From Bifidobacterium breve (GTDB lineage Bacteria > Bacteroidota > Bacteroidia > Flavobacteriales > Flavobacteriaceae), in the NCBI GenBank assembly GCA_943326765.2, contig CALPUN020000004.1:1-34382 (forward strand): 34,382 nt of DNA, in the 5' to 3' direction. Shown one piece after another: positions 9,265-19,023 of this stretch. The position numbers and the translations under genes were made by a program. The notes under the pieces were generated by a model, which saw nothing but the letters and a program-made list of their open reading frames with translations, searched no databases and was not told where the DNA came from. Every line of letters begins with the position of its first letter. The stretch's first letter is position 1.

Positions 9265-10113
9265 ATGAAATATTACGTAATAATTCCGGCACATAATGAA
9301 GAACTCTTCCTTCCTTTAACGCTAAGTTCACTCGAAGAACAAACTATTCCTGCTACTAAAATTGTAGTAGTCAACGACAACTCTACTGATGCTACAGAAG
9401 CCATTATAACTTCATTCATAAAAAAAAACAAATCGATATCGGTAGTTAATAGCATCTCAAATTCAAATCATTTGCCAGGAAGTAAAGTTATTCAAGCTTT
9501 TCATAAAGGTTTAGCAACACTGGATCAAGAATATGATTTTATTGTAAAATTAGATGCCGATTTAATTCTTCCTGCGAACTATTTCGAAACCATTAGTAAG
9601 CATTTTCAAAAAGATCCGACGATTGGGATGGTTGGTGGATTTGCGTACATAGAAAAAAACGGAATCTGGACACTCGAAAACCTTACCGACAAAGACCATA
9701 TTCGCGGTGCTTTTAAAGCTTACAAAAAAGAATGTTTCCTGCAAATCGGCGGATTAAAGCCCGCTATGGGTTGGGATACTGTTGATGAATTACTTGCGAA
9801 ATATTATGGCTGGAAAGTACAAACGGATGCTTCATTAAAAGTAAAACATCTAAAACCAACGGGCGCCAATTATAACAAAACGGCTCGATTCAAGCAAGGA
9901 GAAGCTTTTTACACATTAGGTTACGGGTTCTTAATCACAGGAATTGCTTCGCTGAAATTAGCGTTCCTAAAAAAGAAACCACTGCTATTTTTCGATTATA
10001 TTCAAGGCTTTTGGAAGGCCAAATCCGAAAAAAAACCACTTCTAGTAACCCCAGAACAAGCCGCATTCATCCGCAACTATCGCATCCGAAAAATGAAAGC
10101 AAAATTATTTTAA
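9265..10113 (+). CDS. Family 2 glycosyltransferase
   Basis: 282 aa; YYVIIPAHNEELFLPLTLSSLEEQT, VVNDNSTDAT, VKLDADLILP (DxD-type). Confidence 0.92.
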   Translation: MKYYVIIPAHNEELFLPLTLSSLEEQTIPATKIVVVNDNSTDATEAIITSFIKKNKSISVVNSISNSNHLPGSKVIQAFHKGLATLDQEYDFIVKLDADLILPANYFETISKHFQKDPTIGMVGGFAYIEKNGIWTLENLTDKDHIRGAFKAYKKECFLQIGGLKPAMGWDTVDELLAKYYGWKVQTDASLKVKHLKPTGANYNKTARFKQGEAFYTLGYGFLITGIASLKLAFLKKKPLLFFDYIQGFWKAKSEKKPLLVTPEQAAFIRNYRIRKMKAKLF

Positions 10114-10171
10114 AAAAAGGGTTTGGCATTAACTGCAAACTATTCCTTATTTTAGCCAATATTTTTAAACC

Positions 10172-10921
10172 ATGATGCTCGTTCGCTATTTATCCCAAAT
10201 TGGAAGGTATTTTTTAATGTGGAAGGAAGTTTTTAATAAACCAACTAAATGGTCGGTAATGCGGCATCTTATCTTCAAAGAAGTTGACGATTTAATTATC
10301 GGCTCATTAGGCATTGTAGCATTTATCTCTTTCTTTGTCGGAGGAGTTGTCGCTATTCAAACTGCGTTAAATTTAACCAATCCTTTAATCCCCAAATATC
10401 TTATTGGTTTTGCTACCCGACAATCGGTCATATTAGAGTTTGCTCCCACTTTTATTTCCATTGTTATGGCAGGTAAAATGGGCTCCTTCATTACCTCAAG
10501 TATCGGAACAATGCGTGTCACTGAACAAATAGATGCACTCGAAGTTATGGGAGTTAATTCTCTAAACTATTTGGTATTTCCAAAACTAATCGCTTTGCTT
10601 TTATACCCTTTTATCATTGGTATTAGTATGTTTTTGGGAATCTTTGGTGGATGGATTGCAGCGGTATATGGAGGATTTGGATCTAGTTCTGACTTTATTG
10701 GTGGATTACAACAAGAATTTATTCCATTTCATATCGCCTACGCTTTTATAAAAACCTTTGTTTTCGCGTTGTTATTAGCGACAATTCCATCTTTCCACGG
10801 CTATTATATGAAAGGGGGCGCTTTAGAAGTTGGAAAAGCAAGTACGGTGTCGTTTGTTTGGACATCCGTTACCATAATTACCATGAATTATATACTAACT
10901 CAATTGCTTTTGACCTCATGA
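10172..10921 (+). CDS. mlaE: MlaE-family ABC transporter permease
   Basis: 249 aa; GGVVAIQTALNL...EFAPTFISIVMAGKMGSFITSSIGTMRVTEQIDALEVMGVN is the MlaE-family signature. Confidence 0.92.
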   Translation: MMLVRYLSQIGRYFLMWKEVFNKPTKWSVMRHLIFKEVDDLIIGSLGIVAFISFFVGGVVAIQTALNLTNPLIPKYLIGFATRQSVILEFAPTFISIVMAGKMGSFITSSIGTMRVTEQIDALEVMGVNSLNYLVFPKLIALLLYPFIIGISMFLGIFGGWIAAVYGGFGSSSDFIGGLQQEFIPFHIAYAFIKTFVFALLLATIPSFHGYYMKGGALEVGKASTVSFVWTSVTIITMNYILTQLLLTS

Positions 10922-11679
10922 TAGAAGTAAAAAATATTGAAAAATCATTTGGCGATAGTAAGGTGCTCAAAGGGGTGTCAACCATTTTTGAAACTGGTAA
11001 AACCAATTTAATCATCGGGCAAAGTGGCTCCGGAAAGACCGTATTACTTAAAAGTCTTTTAGGAATTCATACCCCAGATTCTGGTACTATTTCTTTTGAT
11101 GGTCGAATCTATTCTGATTTAACCGCCCATGAGAAAAGAGAATTACGCACCGAAATCGGAATGGTGTTTCAAGGAAGCGCCTTATTCGATTCGATGACGG
11201 TGGAAGAAAATGTAGGTTTCCCTTTGAAAATGTTTACCAACAACTCCAAAACAGAAAATCAAGACCGGGTGGATTTTGTTCTGAAAAGAGTAAACCTCAT
11301 CGATGCTCATAAGAAATTACCTTCTGAAATTTCAGGCGGAATGCAAAAAAGAGTAGCCATTGCCAGAGCAATTGTCAACAATCCGAAATACTTATTTTGT
11401 GACGAACCCAACTCTGGATTAGACCCGAATACTTCAATCCTAATTGATAATTTGATCAAAGAAATAACGGAAGAATACAACATCACAACAGTCATCAATT
11501 CTCATGATATGAATTCGGTTATGGAAATTGGTGAAAATATCGTGTTCCTGAAAAATGGTTTAAAAGCATGGCAAGGAACCAAAGAGGAAATTTTTAGAAC
11601 CGATAATCAAGCAGTAGTTGATTTTGTTTATTCTTCTAATCTATTCAAAAAAGTTCGCGAAGCCTATTTGAAAGGGTAA
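10918..11679 (+). CDS. mlaF: MlaF-type ABC transporter ATP-binding protein
   Basis: Walker A GQSGSGKT, signature SGGMQKR, Walker B YLFCDEPNSGLDP. Start ATG 10918 overlaps the mlaE stop (ATGA). Confidence 0.92.
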   Translation: MIEVKNIEKSFGDSKVLKGVSTIFETGKTNLIIGQSGSGKTVLLKSLLGIHTPDSGTISFDGRIYSDLTAHEKRELRTEIGMVFQGSALFDSMTVEENVGFPLKMFTNNSKTENQDRVDFVLKRVNLIDAHKKLPSEISGGMQKRVAIARAIVNNPKYLFCDEPNSGLDPNTSILIDNLIKEITEEYNITTVINSHDMNSVMEIGENIVFLKNGLKAWQGTKEEIFRTDNQAVVDFVYSSNLFKKVREAYLKG

Positions 11680-11815
11680 CCCAAAAAAATTATCGCGTCA
11701 CACAGTACCAAGCTGTTTTTCTATAGTGAAATCGTTAGCAAAAAGGAGACTGGTTTGGATCAAAACTAAGATAATTGCTTTCAATCCCAATAAAGAAAAT
11801 CGTCAATTAGTAGCA

Positions 11816-12877
11816 TTAAACGCCTTTTAACTGGCTTGCAATACCTTTAATTTCCTGCTCTTTACTTTTGGGATAAATTAACAAAACATCATCCTTGTCT
11901 ACAATTATGAAGTCTTGTAATCCGTCGATAATCACCACTTTGTTTTTGGCGGTGCTGATGATATTGCTGGAGCTGTTATTCAATAAAACGGTAGCATTCA
12001 CCACGGCATTATTGTTAGCGTCTTTATTTAATTTTTCATGCAACGAACCCCAAGTCCCAAGGTCATTCCAATCGAAAGAAGCGGGCAATACATAAACATT
12101 TTGTGCTTTTTCAAGAATAGCATAATCAATAGAAACATTCTCCGCCAAAGGGTAATTTGCAGCTATAAAAGAAGCTTCCTTAGAAGTATTGTAATCGGTC
12201 CAACCTTTCAAAAACAATTCGTTCATCGCAGGTTGGAATTTTTCAAAGGCCGTGGTAATCGATTGCACGCTCCAAATAAAAATACCGCCATTCCATAAAA
12301 AATTGCCACTTTCTATAAAAGACTTAGCCGTTTCATAGTTGGGTTTTTCCCGAAATTGAATTACTTTTTTTACAGGAGTTGTCGCAGTTTTGTCAAATTC
12401 AATATAGCCAAAACCAGTATTGGGAAACGTAGGTTGAATTCCTAATGTCATCAGAGCATTATCAGCGCTACAAAAATCAAAACACCGTTGCAAATCTTGA
12501 ACAAAGACATCCTCATCTTCAATCCAGTGATCGCTTGGCGCTACGACCATCACTGCATTTGGGTTTTGCTTTTTAATTTTTAAAGAAGCATACAAAATAC
12601 AAGGTGCTGTATTGCGCATGGCGGGTTCTAAAAGCACTTGCTCTTGTTTTACCAATGGCAATTGATCCAACACTATTTGATTGTACTTTTCATTGGTTAA
12701 AATCAAAATGTTTTCAACTGGAATGATCTTAGCCAACCGTTCAAATGTTTTTTGAATCAACGTATGCCCCGACCCTAACATGTCGTGAAATTGTTTTGGA
12801 AATTCTGTAGTGCTCACCGGCCAAAATCGAGAACCTACTCCACCGGCCATTAATATCGCGTAATAATTTTTGTTCAT
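11816..12877 (-). CDS. manC: Mannose-1-phosphate guanylyltransferase
   Basis: 353 aa; AGGVGSRFWPVSTTEFPKQF, APSDHWIED, FREKPNYETAKSFIESGNFLWNGGIFIW. Confidence 0.93.
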   Translation of the reverse strand: MNKNYYAILMAGGVGSRFWPVSTTEFPKQFHDMLGSGHTLIQKTFERLAKIIPVENILILTNEKYNQIVLDQLPLVKQEQVLLEPAMRNTAPCILYASLKIKKQNPNAVMVVAPSDHWIEDEDVFVQDLQRCFDFCSADNALMTLGIQPTFPNTGFGYIEFDKTATTPVKKVIQFREKPNYETAKSFIESGNFLWNGGIFIWSVQSITTAFEKFQPAMNELFLKGWTDYNTSKEASFIAANYPLAENVSIDYAILEKAQNVYVLPASFDWNDLGTWGSLHEKLNKDANNNAVVNATVLLNNSSSNIISTAKNKVVIIDGLQDFIIVDKDDVLLIYPKSKEQEIKGIASQLKGV

Positions 12878-12915
12878 TTTCTATTTAACGTTCTGATTGG
12901 TATTGCCCTTCGGTT

Positions 12916-13514
12916 TTACTTCAACAATTCAACTTCAGCATTCGGATTAAAGAGATACATTCTACCGGAACTCACCTCCTCGCATTCGTAGCGTTTGGTT
13001 CGCAAAGCACCTTTGGTAAAAATCTTTCCGTTGTGAATTCTAAAGTGACTTCCGTAAGGGAGCTCAAAGATATAATTTTTATCATTCTGTTGGTCAAACT
13101 GTTTTAAGGCTAGGGACAAGGTTGCATCAACATCACTACTCGCGGTTGGGTTTTTGAAATGCCTAGCCAGCAAAGGAAGCAATTGATTGGGGAAAATCTC
13201 AGGCCTAATAAATGGAACCATTAAGTGTTGAAACGTATATTTCCATTCGGTACCATGCGGTTTGATAGTGCGACCAAATTTTTCAAAGGCAACCAAATGA
13301 GAAATCTCGTGAATCAAAGTAATTAGAAATTTGTATTTGTTCAAATTAGCATTCACCGTTATTTCGTGCTTGCCATTTAATGCTTTCCGATAATCGCCAT
13401 GCCGAGTCACTCGTTCGTTCACGATTTTCAAATGCACTTCATTCACCACTATCAATTCAAAGACTGGCTTTACAGCATGTTCGGGTAAATATTTGACTAG
13501 AGTGTCGCTCATTG
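12916..13514 (-). CDS. SprT-like zinc metalloprotease-family protein
   Basis: HEISHLVAFEKFGRTIKPHGTEWK is the SprT-like motif. Start taken as MSDTLVKYLPEHAV, because the upstream MMDFNRQPTTDNST extension is encoded by a heptamer repeat. Confidence 0.8.
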
Positions 13515-13520
13515 TGGAGT

Positions 13521-13571
13521 TGTCAGTTGTCGGTTGTCGGTTGAAATCCATCAACCATCAACAAGCAACAT
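13521..13571. repeat. Inverted pair of heptamer tandem repeats upstream of the SprT-like gene
   Basis: GTTGTCA GTTGTCG GTTGTCG GTTG - aaatc - CATCAAC CATCAAC AAGCAAC; the arms are largely complementary. Confidence 0.7.
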
Positions 13572-13573
13572 AA

Positions 13574-14251
13574 TTAAGGGGTTGTAGCAGAAACCTGCAA
13601 GACTTTTCCATTGTAAAATTGATGGCCCGTAAGGGTAAAATTAAAGATATAATCTGCCATTTGAGCGGCTGTCAGCGGCGCTTGGTATCCTGGAAACGCT
13701 TCTGCCAACATTTCTGTTTGAACGGATCCTAAGGCCAAAACATTGAAAGCAATTCCTTGTTCTTTGTATTCTTCGGCCAATAATTCCGACAAGGTAATTA
13801 CGGCTCCTTTACTGGAACTGTAAGCAGACAGTCCGGCAAACTTAACGCTGCCTTGAATGCCTCCCATGGAGCTGATGCTCACCACATGACTTCCTTTTTT
13901 CAAATACGGCAAGGCCATTCTGGTTAAGCTAGCAATGGCAAAAACATTGACTTTATAAATGCGTTCAAAATCGGCTGTAGTGGTTTCTGCAAACGGACTC
14001 AACAATAACGCTCCGGCATTGTGAACGATAGCATCAACCATTTTCCATGTTGCCGAAAGGAACTTTTCTACCTCCAACAAATCAAGTTCCAGAGACAAGT
14101 CTACCGACAAGCAACTGATGTTTGGATGTTCCATCAAAGCTTTGGGCGTTTTTCTGGAAAGCGCTAAAACTTGGTGTCCGGCGTTGGCCAATTGCAAAGC
14201 CAATTCATAGCCAATTCCACGAGATGTTCCTGTGACAATGATATTTTTCAA
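13574..14251 (-). CDS. Short-chain dehydrogenase/reductase (SDR)
   Basis: NIIVTGTSRGIGYELALQLA, HNAGALL, YSSSKGAV (YxxxK). Confidence 0.92.
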   Translation of the reverse strand: MKNIIVTGTSRGIGYELALQLANAGHQVLALSRKTPKALMEHPNISCLSVDLSLELDLLEVEKFLSATWKMVDAIVHNAGALLLSPFAETTTADFERIYKVNVFAIASLTRMALPYLKKGSHVVSISSMGGIQGSVKFAGLSAYSSSKGAVITLSELLAEEYKEQGIAFNVLALGSVQTEMLAEAFPGYQAPLTAAQMADYIFNFTLTGHQFYNGKVLQVSATTP

Positions 14252-14383
14252 TTTCTTTTTTTGGTAAAAGTAGAAAAAAAAAGTATCTCTTCTTGTGTAC
14301 TACCAAATTCATGACGAATGGGTAGCTTTAGGGAGCCTTTAACAAGGCTGCAAGTTAGCCGCTCCACTTCAACCAAACAAAAA

Positions 14384-14409
14384 AACCCTTACGTTTCCGA
14401 AAGGGTTTA
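14384..14409 (-). terminator. Intrinsic terminator of the acyl-CoA dehydrogenase gene
   Basis: AAACCCTT ... AAGGGTTT hairpin with poly-A on the plus strand (T-tract on the minus strand). Confidence 0.8.
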
Positions 14410-14461
14410 CTAATTATTTGCTTAAATATTCAATTGTAGTTGATTGTAAATTTACATCCGA

Positions 14462-15601
14462 TTAGGATGCCAAACCTCTAGAAATTACAATTCGTTGAAT
14501 CTCGGAAGTTCCTTCATAAATCTGAGTAATTTTCGAATCACGCATCATTCGTTCTACATGGTATTCGGCTACATAACCGTTTCCTCCGTGAATTTGAACG
14601 GCTTCATTGGCTACTTCCAACGCAATTTCAGAAGCATATAATTTTGCCATAGCACCCGAATGGGAGATGTCTTTACCTTCGTCTTTTTCGCACGCGGCTT
14701 TCATGATTAGTAACTTGGCGGCAGTAATTTTTACATACATATCGGCCAATTTAAAGGCAATTACTTGGTGATTAAAGATTTCTTTACCAAAAGCTTTTCG
14801 TTGGTGTGAATATTTTAAAGCCAATTCGTAGGCACCCGTAGCAATTCCTAAGGCTTGCGATGCAATTCCGATACGACCGCCATTCAATACATTCATGGCA
14901 AAATTAAATCCAAAACCATCTACACCAATTCGGTTTTCTTTAGGCACTTTCACATCTGTAAAGAGTAACGAATGAGTATCAGAACCTCGGATTCCCATTT
15001 TCTTTTCTTTGGGACCGATCTCAAAACCTGCCCATCCTTTTTCTATAATAAAGGCGTTGATTCCCTTGTGTTTTTTTTCAATATCCGTCTGGGCGATAAC
15101 CAAATAAGTCGAAGCAGAGGCTCCGTTGGTAATCCAGTTTTTAGTTCCATTCAATAGGTAATGATCGCCTTTGTCGATTGCGGTCGTTTTTTGAGAAGTA
15201 GCATCCGATCCTGCTTCGGGTTCCGACAAACAAAAAGCGCCAATTACTTCTCCTTTAGCTAACGGAATTAGGTATTTCATTTTTTGTTCTTCGCTACAGT
15301 ATTTTTCTAAACCGGCGCAAACTAAGGAGTTATTTACCGACATGATTACTGCGGCGGAAGCGTCTACTTTAGCAATTTCTGTCATCGCCAACACATACGA
15401 AACGCTATCCAAACCAGACCCTCCGTATTTTGGATCCACCATCATACCCATAAAACCTAAATCAGCCATCATTTTTACTTGTTCTGTGGGGAACTTGGAG
15501 TGCTCGTCTCTTTCAATTACGCCCGGTAATAATTCGGTTTGAGCAAAATCTTTTGCTGCTTGTTGAATCATCAAATGCTCTTCGGTAAGATTAAAATCCA
15601 T
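14462..15601 (-). CDS. Acyl-CoA dehydrogenase
   Basis: 379 aa; GAFCLSEPEAGSDATS, NGTKNWITNGASA, QIHGGNGYVAEYHVERMMRDSKITQIYEGTSEIQRIVISR. Confidence 0.97.
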   Translation of the reverse strand: MDFNLTEEHLMIQQAAKDFAQTELLPGVIERDEHSKFPTEQVKMMADLGFMGMMVDPKYGGSGLDSVSYVLAMTEIAKVDASAAVIMSVNNSLVCAGLEKYCSEEQKMKYLIPLAKGEVIGAFCLSEPEAGSDATSQKTTAIDKGDHYLLNGTKNWITNGASASTYLVIAQTDIEKKHKGINAFIIEKGWAGFEIGPKEKKMGIRGSDTHSLLFTDVKVPKENRIGVDGFGFNFAMNVLNGGRIGIASQALGIATGAYELALKYSHQRKAFGKEIFNHQVIAFKLADMYVKITAAKLLIMKAACEKDEGKDISHSGAMAKLYASEIALEVANEAVQIHGGNGYVAEYHVERMMRDSKITQIYEGTSEIQRIVISRGLAS

Positions 15602-15696
15602 AATACTATAAAATGAAGGTTATATTTTGTTTAAAAATGTTGTCAAAGATACTTTTTTATTGTCAAATTTTAAGTTTTGATTCGTAATTTTGGGCG

Positions 15697-16767
15697 ATGC
15701 TAAAAGAAAACTATAACGTTATAGGTGTAATGTCGGGGACTTCCTTAGACGGAGTCGATTTAGCCCACGTTCGTTTTACTATTCACCACTCGAAATGGAC
15801 GTTTGAAATCCTAGAATCAGAGACCATTCCCTACCATTCAGAGTGGATCGCGAGGCTAAAAACCGCCGTCAATTACTCCGAATCGCAACTTGAAACACTC
15901 AATAAAAGCTACACCAAACTTCTTGGAACCATCATTTCGGATTTCATTGAAAAATACCAACTTCAAGATCTTGATGCGGTTTGCTCTCACGGGCATACGA
16001 TTTTGCACCAACCCCAAAATGGTTTTACGCTTCAAATTGGAAATCTTCCAGACATTGCTGCCCTAACCAACCAAAAAGTAGTGTGTGACTTTAGAGTTCA
16101 GGATGTGCAAATGGGCGGACAAGGGGCTCCTTTGGTTCCGATTGGCGATCGAATACTTTTTTCAGAGTACGACTTCTGCTTGAACTTAGGTGGTTTTTCT
16201 AATGTTTCATTTGAAAAAAACGGACACCGCATTGCCTTTGATATTTCTCCTGTGAATACGGTTTTGAATTTTTATGCCAATCAATTGGGAATGGAATATG
16301 ATGATCGAGGGAAAATGGCTCAAACAGGAACCGTTAATGATGCGCTGTTGAACGAGCTGAATGGACTAGCCTATTACCACCAATCCTATCCCAAATCCTT
16401 GGGGTTTGAATATGTAAAAGAGATCGTCTTGCCCTTAATAGAAAGCCATACCCTTGCTATAGAAGATCTATTGCGAACCTTTACCGAACATGCTGCCGTT
16501 CAGATTGCTTTGGCTTTGCCTGAAAAAAAAGGAAAACTCTTAATTACCGGCGGTGGTGCTTACCATGATTTTCTTATCGAACGGATAAAAAAGTATCTGC
16601 CTGAAATTACGATTGTAATTCCACCAGCAGTGCTTTTAGAATATAAAGAAGCTTTGATTTTTGCACTTTTAGGAGTTTTGAAACTTCGGCAGGAAATCAA
16701 TGTCTTGGCATCGGTAACTGGTGCGAAACAAGACCACAGTTCCGGGGTAATTTTTCCTTTAACTTAA
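15697..16767 (+). CDS. anmK: Anhydro-N-acetylmuramic acid kinase
   Basis: 356 aa; VIGVMSGTSLDGVDLA, SHGHTILHQP, LNLGGFSNVSF, ITGGGAYHDFL. Confidence 0.95.
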   Translation: MLKENYNVIGVMSGTSLDGVDLAHVRFTIHHSKWTFEILESETIPYHSEWIARLKTAVNYSESQLETLNKSYTKLLGTIISDFIEKYQLQDLDAVCSHGHTILHQPQNGFTLQIGNLPDIAALTNQKVVCDFRVQDVQMGGQGAPLVPIGDRILFSEYDFCLNLGGFSNVSFEKNGHRIAFDISPVNTVLNFYANQLGMEYDDRGKMAQTGTVNDALLNELNGLAYYHQSYPKSLGFEYVKEIVLPLIESHTLAIEDLLRTFTEHAAVQIALALPEKKGKLLITGGGAYHDFLIERIKKYLPEITIVIPPAVLLEYKEALIFALLGVLKLRQEINVLASVTGAKQDHSSGVIFPLT

Positions 16768-16794
16768 TTCGATTTTGCACTATTTAAAAAAAAG

Positions 16795-16802
16795 TACATT
16801 TG
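16795..16802 (+). promoter_or_regulatory. Putative -7 box of a Bacteroidetes promoter (TACATTTG)
   Basis: Matches TANNTTTG, about 25 nt upstream of ATG 16827; a TTG lies 17 nt further upstream. Confidence 0.45.
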
Positions 16803-16826
16803 CAACGCAAAAACACTAAACCACTA

Positions 16827-18053
16827 ATGAAAGCATTACTAAAAAAATTTGAAAATAAAGAACCCGAAATCATCTTCAATTGGAAAGATCCAGAAACCGA
16901 AGCCGAAGGTTGGACGGTCATTAATTCACTTCGAGGTGGTGCAGCGGGCGGCGGAACCAGAATGCGCAAAGGATTGGATATAAACGAAGTATTGTCGTTA
17001 GCCAAGACTATGGAAGTGAAATTCTCGGTATCTGGTCCGGCTATTGGCGGTGCGAAATCGGGGATTAATTTTGACCCGAACGACCCTCGTAAAAAAGGAG
17101 TGTTGCAACGTTGGTACAAAGCGGTGTCTCCGTTATTGAAAAGTTATTACGGTACGGGAGGCGATTTGAATGTAGATGAAATTCACGAAGTCATTCCGAT
17201 GACCGAAGAATGTGGGGTTTGGCATCCACAAGAAGGGGTTTTTAACGGGCATTTTAAACCAAGTGATGCGGATAAAATCAACCGCATTGGACAATTGCGT
17301 CAAGGCGTGGTCAAAGTAATCGAGAATCCGAATTTTTCCCCTGACGTTTCTAGAAAATACACGGTTGCCGATATGATTACCGGTTATGGTGTTGCGGAAG
17401 CAGTTCGTCATTATTATGCGATTTATGGAGGTAATGCCAAAGGAAAAAAAGCGATTGTACAAGGATTTGGAAACGTAGGTTCAGCCGCCGCTTTTTATTT
17501 AGCCGAAATGGGCGTGAAAGTAATTGGAATCATCGACCGTGATGGCGGGGTGATTAACGAAAATGGATTTACCTTCGAACAAATCAGAACCTTATTTTTG
17601 AATAAAGACGGTAATAAATTGGTAGCTTTCAACATGATTCCCTTTGAAGAAATCAATGAAAAAATTTGGTCGTTAGGTGCCGAAATTTTCACTCCGTGTG
17701 CTGCTTCCAGACTGGTCAACCAAGATCAAATTGACAGCATGATAGCCTCTGGATTGGAAGTGATTTCCTGCGGCGCCAACGTGCCTTTTGCAGATACTGG
17801 AATATTCTTTGGCCCAATCATGGAGCATGTGGATCACAAAATTAGTTTGATTCCAGATTTTATTTCCAATTGCGGCATGGCGCGTGTTTTTGCTTATTTC
17901 ATGGAAAAGAAAGTACAAATGACTGACGAAGCTATTTTTTCAGACACGTCGAATACTATTCAAAAAGCCATCGAAAAAGCATACGAATTGAATCCGTCTA
18001 AGACCAATATTAGCGCTACCGCATTTGAAATTGCTTTGAAACAATTGGTCTAA
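16827..18053 (+). CDS. Glu/Leu/Phe/Val dehydrogenase
   Basis: SVSGPAIGGAKSGINFDP, GTGGDLNVDE, AIVQGFGNVGSAAAFYLAEMGVKVIGIIDRDGG. Start assigned to ATG 16827. Confidence 0.93.
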   Translation: MKALLKKFENKEPEIIFNWKDPETEAEGWTVINSLRGGAAGGGTRMRKGLDINEVLSLAKTMEVKFSVSGPAIGGAKSGINFDPNDPRKKGVLQRWYKAVSPLLKSYYGTGGDLNVDEIHEVIPMTEECGVWHPQEGVFNGHFKPSDADKINRIGQLRQGVVKVIENPNFSPDVSRKYTVADMITGYGVAEAVRHYYAIYGGNAKGKKAIVQGFGNVGSAAAFYLAEMGVKVIGIIDRDGGVINENGFTFEQIRTLFLNKDGNKLVAFNMIPFEEINEKIWSLGAEIFTPCAASRLVNQDQIDSMIASGLEVISCGANVPFADTGIFFGPIMEHVDHKISLIPDFISNCGMARVFAYFMEKKVQMTDEAIFSDTSNTIQKAIEKAYELNPSKTNISATAFEIALKQLV

Positions 18054-18109
18054 TAACAATTTATTTTTTTTATATTCGTTATACAATAAAGCTAAAAAAA
18101 AGAATCCGC

Positions 18110-18994
18110 ATGGTGTTCACTGAAGTAGAAAACAGAAAAAAATCTTTTGCGTTAACAACGGCTTTGTTTGCCTTGTTGTTTTTGCTGCTTTTTTTATTGA
18201 AATTCTCGAATCAATCCCTTTTACCCGAATTAGAAGGTGGCGGCGGTGGCGGCGAAGTAGCCGTAAATTTTGGTGATAGCGATTTGGGTTCTGGTGATAA
18301 TTTTCAATCTACCGAAAAAGTCGTTTCGGCCCCTCAAAAAACACAGGTCACCCCTACTACAGAAAAAGAAATTGTAGTGAGCGAAAACAATGATGCTCCT
18401 GCGATTGCTGAAGTAAAGAAACCCACAGAAAAGCCGAAGAAAGAAGTAATACAAAAACCCATTGTCAAAGTAGTTCCGAAACCGTCTAAGTCGACCTCAG
18501 ATGCCCTAGCTAATATTTTGAATGGCTCTAGCAAATCAGGGGATGGTGATGACAAAGTTGCGGGAAACAAAGGGAAATCAAACGGAGATGCTAACGCTAG
18601 CGGGTACAATGGTGGTGGTGGCACTGGCACCGGAAGTGGTGGTGGTAACGGATCGGGGCAAGGATTGGGTACCGGAAGCGGTTACGGCAACGGTTCTGGA
18701 AGTGGCGTTGGTAACGGGAATGGCAATTACCAATTGGGAAATCGAAAAGCTTTAAACAAGCCACAACCCAACTATTTGTGTAATGAAGAAGGTGTTGTTG
18801 TGGTTCAAATCTCTGTGGACAAATCAGGCCGTGTTATTGGCGCTAATCCAGGTGTTAGAGGAACCACCAATGCGGCCAAATGTTTGTTAGATCAGGCCAA
18901 AATTGCGGCGATGAATACCAAATGGCAGGCAGATGATGCGGCTCCAGAAAAACAAGTGGGCAAGATTATCTACAATTTCAAACTGACTGATTAA
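18110..18994 (+). CDS. TonB-like energy transducer with a glycine-rich linker
   Basis: N-terminal TM helix, Lys/Pro segment (KKPTEKPKKEVIQKP), Gly/Ser/Asn-rich linker, C-terminal TonB-like domain (VVVVQISVDKSGRVIGANPG...). Confidence 0.75.
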   Translation: MVFTEVENRKKSFALTTALFALLFLLLFLLKFSNQSLLPELEGGGGGGEVAVNFGDSDLGSGDNFQSTEKVVSAPQKTQVTPTTEKEIVVSENNDAPAIAEVKKPTEKPKKEVIQKPIVKVVPKPSKSTSDALANILNGSSKSGDGDDKVAGNKGKSNGDANASGYNGGGGTGTGSGGGNGSGQGLGTGSGYGNGSGSGVGNGNGNYQLGNRKALNKPQPNYLCNEEGVVVVQISVDKSGRVIGANPGVRGTTNAAKCLLDQAKIAAMNTKWQADDAAPEKQVGKIIYNFKLTD

Positions 18995-19023
18995 TTCCAA
19001 TTAGTCGTTTACATTTCATTAAA

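Noticed and set aside
13515-13554. N-terminal extension MMDFNRQPTTDNST of the SprT-like ORF
   Set aside because: Encoded by the heptamer repeat; the downstream ATG 13514 is the more plausible start.
15660-15697. Leaderless anmK transcript suggested by TAATTTTG ending 4 nt before the ATG
   Set aside because: No TTG at 19-nt spacing (nearest is 22 nt), so the promoter call is too weak.
18522-18755. 77-aa ORF in another frame of the TonB-like gene
   Set aside because: Arises from the glycine-rich low-complexity tract; no independent evidence.
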